Shown here: positions 59,211 through 64,000 of the stretch, piece by piece
How the letters are laid out: every line of letters starts with the position of its first letter
Numbering within the stretch: the first letter of the stretch is position 1
Assembly: GCA_009861545.1 (NCBI GenBank)
Contig: VXME01000076.1
Location: 1 to 64,000 of the forward strand
Length of the DNA stretch: 64,000 bases
Source: Acidobacteriota bacterium
GTDB taxonomy: Bacteria; Acidobacteriota; Vicinamibacteria; Vicinamibacterales; UBA8438
Direction of reading: 5' to 3'
Notes under the pieces: model-generated
The model's input: only the letters and a program-made list of their open reading frames with translations
What the model was told of the DNA's origin: nothing
Databases searched by the model: none
Made by a program: the position numbers and the translations under genes

Positions 59211-61592
59211 ATGCAGAGAGTCCCGCGTTTCGCGCTCGCTTTGCTGGTGGCTGGTTTCGCCGCCGCCGTGATCGCCGCGCCCGCGGCCGGACAGCAGGCG
59301 GCCGACGGCGTCGACGGTCAGGCGCTCGTCGACCGCTACTGCGTCACCTGCCACAACGACCGCCTGGAGACCGGCGGCTTCTCTTTCGATCCGCTCGACG
59401 CCGCCGACGTGGCGGCGCATCCGGAGGCGTGGGAGAAGGTGGTGCGCAAGCTGCGCGCCGGGGCCATGCCGCCCCGCCCCCGCCCGCGTCCCGACCAGGA
59501 GGCCTACGACGGCTTTCGCACGTGGCTCGAAGGGGAGCTCGACGCCGCGGCGGCGGCGAGCCTGGACCCGGGCCGGACGGAGACGTTCCACCGGCTCAGC
59601 CGGACCGAGTACCGCAACGCCGTCCGTGACCTGCTCGCCCTCGATGTCGATGTCCAGGATCTGCTTCCGGCCGACGACACGAGCTACGGCTTCGACAACA
59701 TCGCCGGCGTGCTCGGCGTGTCGCCGACCCTGATGGAGCGGTATCTGTCGGCCGCGCGCAAGATCAGCCGCCTCGCCGTCGCCTCGCCGGTGCCCTCGCC
59801 GACCGCGGAGACGTTTCGGATTGCTTCCGATCTGGGGCAGGACCGCCGCATGGATCGGCTGCCTTTCGGCACCCGCGGCGGCATGGTCGTCGACTACAAC
59901 TTTCCCGAAGACGCGGAGTACGTCTTCGAGGTTCTTCCGGACGGACCGCTGCGCATCGAGCCGCACGACCTGGAGGTCACCATCGACGGCGAGCGGATCG
60001 CGCTGCTCACCGTCGGCAAGGCGCCCGACCCCGACGATCCGCGCGGTCTCTACACGCCGCAGATCGAGACGCTCGAGGTGCGCACGCCGGTCACCGCCGG
60101 GCCGCACGCGGTCGGCGTCGCCTTCCTGCGCAAGACGTCGGCGGAGCCGGAGGGGATCCGCAAGCTCTACCTGCGGCCGTTCACCGGCGAGGGTTCGGGG
60201 GGCGACTCGCGCTTCCAGCCCTACGTCGAGAGCCTGACGATTGCCGGGCCGTACGAATCCAGCGGCGCCCGGCCGGTCGAAGGGACGCCGAGCCGCGACC
60301 GCATCTTCACGTGCCGTCCCGGGCCGGGAGCGGGCACGGCAGAAGAAGCCGCGTGCGCGCGGGGGATCCTGTCGGCAATCGCGCGGCGTGCGTACCGCCG
60401 GCCCGTGGCCGACGATGACGTCGAGCGGCTTCTGACCTTCTACGAGCGGGGACGCGCAGGAGGCAGCTTCGACACCGGCGTCGAGATGGCGCTGCGGCGG
60501 CTGCTGGTCAGCCCCGAGTTCCTGTTCCGCGTCGAGCGCGATCCGGAGGGTGTCGAGGCCGGCGAGAGCTACCGGGTCAGCGACCTGGAGCTGGCGTCCC
60601 GGCTGTCGTTCTTCCTCTGGAGCAGCATTCCGGACGACGAGCTTCTGGACGTGGCTGAACGCCGGGAGCTGAGCGTCCCGGCGGTCTTCGAGGCGCAGGT
60701 CGAGCGCATGCTCGCCGACCCGCGGTCCGAGGCCCTGGTCGGCAACTTCGCAGGTCAGTGGCTGACGCTGCGCAACGCCGCCGCCGTGCAGCCGGACGAG
60801 GACGAGTTTCCCGATTTCGGCGAGAGACTGCGGCAAGGCTTCCGGCGCGAGACGGAGCTGCTGTTCTCCAGCGTGCTTCGCGAGGACCGCAGCGCCCTCG
60901 ACCTGCTGAACGCCGACTACACCTTCGTCGACGAGCGGCTCGCCCGGCATTACGGCATTCCGAACGTGCGCGGCAGCCACTTCCGCCGCGTGGCGCTGGA
61001 GGACGGCGCACGGGGCGGCCTGCTCGGCCACGGCAGCATCCTGACCGTGACGTCCTACGCCAATCGGACGTCGCCGGTGAACCGCGGCAAGTGGGTTCTG
61101 GAGAACATCCTCGGGACGCCGCCGCCGCCGCCGCCGCCGGACGTGCCCGACCTGGAGACGGCCGAGGGCGGTCAGGCATTGTCCATGCGCGAGGCGATGG
61201 AGCAGCACCGTGCGAACCCGGTCTGCGCGAGCTGTCACCGCTTGATGGATCCGCTCGGGCTGGCGCTGGAGAACTTCGACGCGATCGGCCGCTGGCGCGA
61301 CCGCGGCGAGACGCGCGGCGCGATAGACGCGACCGGAGCGCTGCCGGACGGGACGCCGTTCGACGGGCCGGCGGGTCTCAAGGATGCGCTGCTGCGCCAC
61401 CCGGAACGGTTCGTCACGACCGTGACCGAGAAGTTGATGACCTACGCCCTCGGGCGGGGCATCGAGTATTACGATGCACCGGCGGTGCGCGCTATCGTTC
61501 GCGGCGCCGCCGAAGACGGGTACCGACTGTCATCGCTCGTCAAGGGCGTCGTCCGGAGCGCACCGTTTCAGATGAGGAGATCGCCGTCATGA
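59211..61592 (+). CDS. Exported DUF1592-type protein with two CxxCH sites, triad 3
   Basis: A 793-residue paralogue. Signal peptide FALALLVAGFAAAVIAAPAA; CVTCH at 44-48 and CASCH at 672-676. DUF1587 (HRLSRTEYRNAVRDLLALD), DUF1595 (IARRAYRRPVADDDVERL), DUF1592 (DLELASRLSFFLWSSIPDDE), DUF1588 (RGKWVLENILGTPPPPPPPD) and DUF1585 (KLMTYALGRGIEYYDAPAVR) follow. The Pro run before DUF1588 is longer than in the other copies. An upstream in-frame start at 59151 lacks a signal peptide at its N-terminus, so ATG 59211 is used; the ribosome site is weak. It overlaps the next gene by 4 bases. Confidence 0.92.
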   Translation: MQRVPRFALALLVAGFAAAVIAAPAAGQQAADGVDGQALVDRYCVTCHNDRLETGGFSFDPLDAADVAAHPEAWEKVVRKLRAGAMPPRPRPRPDQEAYDGFRTWLEGELDAAAAASLDPGRTETFHRLSRTEYRNAVRDLLALDVDVQDLLPADDTSYGFDNIAGVLGVSPTLMERYLSAARKISRLAVASPVPSPTAETFRIASDLGQDRRMDRLPFGTRGGMVVDYNFPEDAEYVFEVLPDGPLRIEPHDLEVTIDGERIALLTVGKAPDPDDPRGLYTPQIETLEVRTPVTAGPHAVGVAFLRKTSAEPEGIRKLYLRPFTGEGSGGDSRFQPYVESLTIAGPYESSGARPVEGTPSRDRIFTCRPGPGAGTAEEAACARGILSAIARRAYRRPVADDDVERLLTFYERGRAGGSFDTGVEMALRRLLVSPEFLFRVERDPEGVEAGESYRVSDLELASRLSFFLWSSIPDDELLDVAERRELSVPAVFEAQVERMLADPRSEALVGNFAGQWLTLRNAAAVQPDEDEFPDFGERLRQGFRRETELLFSSVLREDRSALDLLNADYTFVDERLARHYGIPNVRGSHFRRVALEDGARGGLLGHGSILTVTSYANRTSPVNRGKWVLENILGTPPPPPPPDVPDLETAEGGQALSMREAMEQHRANPVCASCHRLMDPLGLALENFDAIGRWRDRGETRGAIDATGALPDGTPFDGPAGLKDALLRHPERFVTTVTEKLMTYALGRGIEYYDAPAVRAIVRGAAEDGYRLSSLVKGVVRSAPFQMRRSPS

Positions 61593-62944
61593 TCATCACC
61601 AGAACGTCACTGCCCCGGCGGACCTTCCTGCGCGGGATGGGCGCCACCCTGGCGCTGCCGCTGCTCGACGCGATGGTGCCCGCCGCGACCGCGCTGGCGA
61701 AGACCGCCGCGCGGCCGTCGCCGCGGCTCGGCTTCATCTACATCCCGAACGGCGCGAACATGGCGCAGTGGACGCCGGCCGGCGACGGCGGGACGCTGTC
61801 GCTGTCGCGGAGCCTGAAGCCGCTCGAGAAGGTGCGCAGCCACGTGGTGATCCCGACCGGCCTGGATCACCGGCAGGCCGAGGCGTGGGGCGACGGCAAC
61901 GGCGAGCACTCGCGGGCGAGCGCGGTCTGGCTGAACGGCATTCACCCGAAGCGGACCGAGGGCGCCGACGTGCAGGCGGGGACCACCGCCGACCAGATCG
62001 CCGCCGCCGCGCTCGGACAGGAGACGCCGCTGCCGTCGCTCGAGCTGGCGTTGGAGAACAGCTTCGTCGTCGGCAACTGCGACAACGGCTATAGCTGCGT
62101 CTACACGAACACGTTCTCGTGGCGCACGCCGACGACGCCGCTGCCGATGGAGCACAACCCGCGCGTCGTCTTCGAGCGGCTGTTCGGCGAGGGCGGCACC
62201 GAGGAGCAGCGTGTCGCCCGGCTGCAGGACGACCGCAGCATCCTCGACGCCGTGCGCGAGGACATGGCGCGCCTGGAGCGGACTCTCGGCGCCGCCGACC
62301 GCTCGCGCGTGACGCAGTACCTGGACGCGGTGCGCGAGATCGAACGCCGCATCCGGCGCTCGGAGGCGCAGTCCGACGCGGCGCTGCCCGAGGTGCTGGA
62401 GCGGCCGGTCGGCATTCCCGAGTCGTTCGACGAGCATGCCCGGCTGATGTTCGACCTGCAGGCGCTGGCCTTCCAGGCCGACATCACCCGCGTTTTCACG
62501 TTCCTCATCGGGCGCGAGCAGACCGCGCAGAGCTTCCCCGAGATCGGCGTTCCCGACCCGCACCACGCCATGTCGCATCACCAGATGGACGCGGAGCGGC
62601 TCGAGAAGTACGCCATGATCAACACCTACGAGGTGAGCCTGCTCGCGGGCTTCCTCGAGAAGCTGCAGGCGACGCCGGACGGCGACGGCACGCTGCTCGA
62701 CCAGTCGATGATCCTCTACGGCGGCGGCATCAGCGACGGCGACCAGCATTCGCACCTGGATCTGCCGTTGATCCTGGCCGGCGGCGGCGCCGGCACGCTG
62801 AAGGGCGGACGCCACCTGAAGTACGAAGGCGAGACGCCGATGACCAACCTGCTCGTCAGCATGCTCGACAAGGCGGGCGTGGCCATCGACGAGTTGGGCG
62901 ACAGCACCGGCCGGCTGCCGATGGAGACGCTGAGCGGCGTGTAG
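61589..62944 (+). CDS. DUF1552 Tat-type exported protein, triad 3
   Basis: A 451-residue protein, MIITRTSLPRRTFLRGMGAT, with a twin-arginine-like signal, then LALPLLDAMVPAATALAKTA. DUF1552 text: RLGFIYIPNGANMAQWTPAG, NGEHSRASAVWLNGIHPK, CDNGYSCVYTNTFSWRT, VFERLFGEGG, EIGVPDPHHAMSHHQMDAER. All residues conserved across the three copies are present. The start overlaps the DUF1592 stop (ATGA), as in triad 2. A GC-rich gap of 80 bases separates it from the ankyrin gene; a GAGCCTGCGCCGCAGAA sequence there resembles the loop motif of the hairpins at 31232 and 39579. Confidence 0.92.
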   Translation: MIITRTSLPRRTFLRGMGATLALPLLDAMVPAATALAKTAARPSPRLGFIYIPNGANMAQWTPAGDGGTLSLSRSLKPLEKVRSHVVIPTGLDHRQAEAWGDGNGEHSRASAVWLNGIHPKRTEGADVQAGTTADQIAAAALGQETPLPSLELALENSFVVGNCDNGYSCVYTNTFSWRTPTTPLPMEHNPRVVFERLFGEGGTEEQRVARLQDDRSILDAVREDMARLERTLGAADRSRVTQYLDAVREIERRIRRSEAQSDAALPEVLERPVGIPESFDEHARLMFDLQALAFQADITRVFTFLIGREQTAQSFPEIGVPDPHHAMSHHQMDAERLEKYAMINTYEVSLLAGFLEKLQATPDGDGTLLDQSMILYGGGISDGDQHSHLDLPLILAGGGAGTLKGGRHLKYEGETPMTNLLVSMLDKAGVAIDELGDSTGRLPMETLSGV

Positions 62945-63024
62945 GAGCCTGCGCCGCAGAAGATGGTGCCGCCGCGAACGACGCCGGGCCGGCGTGGGTC
63001 GAGACGGCACGAGGAACAGGCGAG

Positions 63025-64000
63025 ATGAAGACCACTTGGCGCATCGCGGCCGGCGTGTCGGCGGTGTTGCTCGCGAGCGCCGCATCGGCTGCGGCCGCGG
63101 ACACGCCTCTTTTCGACGCCGTCAAGGCGGGCGACACGGCCGCGGTGGAGAAGCTGCTGGCCGACGGCGGCGACGTGCGCACGGCGGAGGTCGACGGTGC
63201 CACGGTGCTGCACTGGGCGGCCCACCACGACCGCCTGGAGATTGCCGGGCTCTTGCTGGGCGCCGGCGCGGCGGTGGACGCGGCCAACCGTTACGGCGTG
63301 ACGCCGCTTGCGCTCGCCTCGGTCAACGGCAGCACGCCGATGATCGCGCGGCTGCTCGAAGCCGGGGCCGACCCCAACCTCCCGAATCCCGAGGGCGAGA
63401 CGCCGCTGATGACGGCGGCTCGCACGGGCAACGGCGCGGCCATCGAGAGCCTGCTGGAGCACGGGGCCGAGGTGGACGCGGTCGAGGGGTGGCGCGGACA
63501 GACGGCGCTGATGTGGGCGACCGCGCAGAACCAGACGGCCGCGGTCGAGGCGCTGCTCGCGGCCGGGGCCGACCCGAACGCCCGCTCCGCGCGAGGCTTC
63601 ACGCCGGTTCTGTTCGCGGCGCGCGAGGGGCACGTCGACGTGCTGGAACCGCTCGTCCGCGCCGGGGCCGACGCTGACGACGCGCTGCCGTCCAACGGCA
63701 TGAGCGCGCTCGTCCTGGCCGTCTACAACGCGCAGTACGACTTCGCGAAGGCGCTGCTGGACCTGGGGGCCGACCCCGACGCGGCCGGCAACGGCTGGAA
63801 CGCGCTGCACCAGGTGGTGTGGACGAACCGGCCCAACCTCGGCCGGAACCCGCCGTTCCCGGTGCCGCTCGGCGAGCTCGACGCGTTCGATCTCGTGCGC
63901 GCCCTGGCCGGGGCCGGGGCGGACCTCGACGCCCGCCAGACCGGGGAGCCGCGCGACGGCAACCGCAACATGCTCAACCGCATCGGTTCGACGCCGTTCC
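63025..64000 (+). CDS. Exported ankyrin-repeat protein, triad 3 (runs off the window)
   Basis: Open from ATG 63025 to the end of the window, 325 codons seen. Signal peptide WRIAAGVSAVLLASAASAAA. Ankyrin repeats: DGATVLHWAAHHDRLEIAGL, GVTPLALASVNGSTPMIARL, GQTALMWATAQNQTAAVEAL and GFTPVLFAAREGHVDVLEPL. The insert VVWTNRPNLGRNPPFPVPLG matches that of the triad 2 protein, so the two are closest relatives. The missing part should be about 160-175 residues if the length is similar. It is third in the triad, as in the other two copies. Confidence 0.9.
   Translation, partial: MKTTWRIAAGVSAVLLASAASAAAADTPLFDAVKAGDTAAVEKLLADGGDVRTAEVDGATVLHWAAHHDRLEIAGLLLGAGAAVDAANRYGVTPLALASVNGSTPMIARLLEAGADPNLPNPEGETPLMTAARTGNGAAIESLLEHGAEVDAVEGWRGQTALMWATAQNQTAAVEALLAAGADPNARSARGFTPVLFAAREGHVDVLEPLVRAGADADDALPSNGMSALVLAVYNAQYDFAKALLDLGADPDAAGNGWNALHQVVWTNRPNLGRNPPFPVPLGELDAFDLVRALAGAGADLDARQTGEPRDGNRNMLNRIGSTPF

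Noticed and set aside
1-64000. Prophage, insertion sequence or integrative element boundaries
   Set aside because: No integrase, transposase, phage structural gene or tRNA attachment site could be recognised, although the left island clearly has gained and lost genes.
1-64000. tRNA and rRNA genes
   Set aside because: No cloverleaf or rRNA-like stretch was noticed by eye on either strand; a covariance-model scan would be decisive.

Overview
This is a high-GC window of about 64 kb, almost certainly from a bacterium. The genes are dense and short intergenic gaps separate them. The best taxonomic guess is Acidobacteriota, probably Vicinamibacteria-like: there are three copies of a DUF1592 / DUF1552 / secreted ankyrin gene triad, a planctomycete-type cytochrome c (DUF1549/DUF1553) plus DUF1501 pair, a DUF2911 protein, a secreted NHL propeller and many PIN-type toxin-antitoxin pairs. 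That assignment is inference from gene content; there is no rRNA or tRNA gene here to confirm it.

Region 1 (1-16.6 kb) is an accessory defence island. A low-GC reverse transcriptase of the Abi/unknown-group (defence RT) type sits directly in front of a type III-like restriction gene (res). A hicBA toxin-antitoxin pair follows, then the beta-class DNA methyltransferase gene (mod). Downstream are a frameshifted PIN toxin with its antitoxin, an AAA+ ATPase next to the surviving C-terminus of an S8 peptidase, and a frameshifted RelE-domain/UvrD helicase. Then come fragments of vapC, mod, res and higBA, an intact second copy of the PIN cassette, two VapBC pairs and a pRiA4b ORF-3 protein. Direct repeats, frameshifts and truncated gene ends show heavy turnover.

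Region 2 (16.7-42.2 kb) is mostly chromosomal and secreted metabolism. It holds a serine hydrolase / cytochrome P450 operon with a shrunken PHP-like gene, a pyruvate dehydrogenase-type operon (E1 alpha, E1 beta, E2, without E3), an aspartic protease and a haem/copper monooxygenase-like protein with a secreted partner. Further on are an NHL propeller followed by a two-domain CMD-like secreted protein, an AlbA-domain ATP-binding regulator, the PSD1-DUF1501 pair, an M48 membrane protease, class I fumarase, a DUF2911 protein and a DHA2 multidrug transporter.

Region 3 (42.2-64 kb) carries the three tandem triads. Each encodes an exported DUF1592-type protein with two CxxCH sites, then a DUF1552 protein with a twin-arginine-like signal whose start overlaps the preceding stop, then an exported ankyrin-repeat protein. 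Triad 1 is preceded by a FitAB/VapBC pair. Triads 1 and 2 are separated by a ParDE-like pair and a Uma2 protein, and triads 2 and 3 by a HEPN/antitoxin scar and a cyclase-tannase operon on the other strand. The last ankyrin gene runs off the window. The triads look like repeated copies of one exported module whose biochemical role is not established.
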